A stretch of 5,027 nucleotides of DNA from Nitrospirota bacterium (GTDB lineage Bacteria > Nitrospirota > Thermodesulfovibrionia > Thermodesulfovibrionales > JdFR-85). Shown piece by piece: positions 4,942 to 5,027 of the stretch. A model generated the notes under the pieces. That model did no database searches and was not told the origin of the DNA. It saw nothing but the letters and a program-made list of their open reading frames with translations. Both the position numbers and the translations under genes were made by a program. The stretch spans positions 1 through 5,027 of the forward strand of contig WFTX01000158.1 of assembly GCA_015485235.1 (NCBI GenBank), given 5' to 3'. The number at the start of each line of letters is the position of its first letter. The stretch's first letter is position 1.

Positions 4942-5027
4942 GTAATTATTAAACCGGTCATTAGTAAAGTCTCTCAGGACAGGCGGGTCTCCCTCAAAAC
5001 CGGATTTGATGCGATGCTGTTTCAATT
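4933..5027 (-). CDS. Possible 3' end of a gene upstream of ubiD, unrecognised
   Basis: A minus-strand frame is open from the window edge for 30 codons and ends at a TGA supplied by the tip of the MITE-like element. The translated piece includes SGFEGDPPVLRDFTNDRF and is not recognised. If real, the element inserted at or near the 3' end of this gene. A competing plus-strand frame starting at ATG 4924 is also open to the edge but has no ribosome site. Neither is secure from so short a stretch. Confidence 0.22.
   Translation of the reverse strand, partial: LKQHRIKSGFEGDPPVLRDFTNDRFNNYLN

Noticed and set aside
5019..5027. GTTTCAATT at the very end, resembling the start of some CRISPR repeats
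   Set aside because: Nine bases at the edge cannot show a repeat array; no second copy or spacer is in the window.

Overview
The window looks like a chromosomal accessory stretch from an anaerobic, moderate-GC bacterium. The UbiD-family decarboxylase, the insertion sequences rich in ATA and AGG codons, and a probable selenoprotein fit a Nitrospirota- or Desulfobacterota-type genome. That placement is inference from gene style; no marker gene is present.

Left part (1-2190): two insertion sequences lie on either side of a broken host gene. Bases 1-536 are the right end of an IS21-family element: the C-terminal part of the IstB helper ATPase, two terminal repeats, and a right tip ending in TTGACA. 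It abuts a headless acetoacetate-decarboxylase-like gene (537-1043) that keeps its catalytic-lysine motif but has lost its N-terminus. About 30 bp after that gene's stop sits a complete IS630-family element (about 1072-2189). It has 23-bp inverted repeats (20/23 identical), an intact DDE transposase, and a promoter so close to the ATG that the mRNA may be leaderless.

Middle (2190-3045): a roughly 225-bp non-coding leader with a strong hairpin precedes a small SRPBCC-fold protein (2417-2860, plus strand). A palindrome-rich intergenic stretch follows, between convergent transcription units.

Right part (3046-5027): a minus-strand operon encodes a prFMN-dependent UbiD-family decarboxylase (3224-4669). 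Overlapping its last 14 bases is a small zinc-ribbon gene (3046-3237). This small gene has an in-frame TGA at codon 24 that ordinary ORF calling treats as a stop. The TGA lies between two CxxC motifs, is followed by a SECIS-like hairpin, and has a Shine-Dalgarno sequence and intact flanking codons. I read it as a dual-CxxC small selenoprotein translationally coupled to ubiD, and it is the most notable item in the window. Upstream of ubiD is a 229-bp non-coding element with near-perfect 16-bp terminal inverted repeats and partly palindromic arms (MITE-like). Its edge lies only about 43 bp from the ubiD start codon, so it has probably displaced or replaced the original promoter region.
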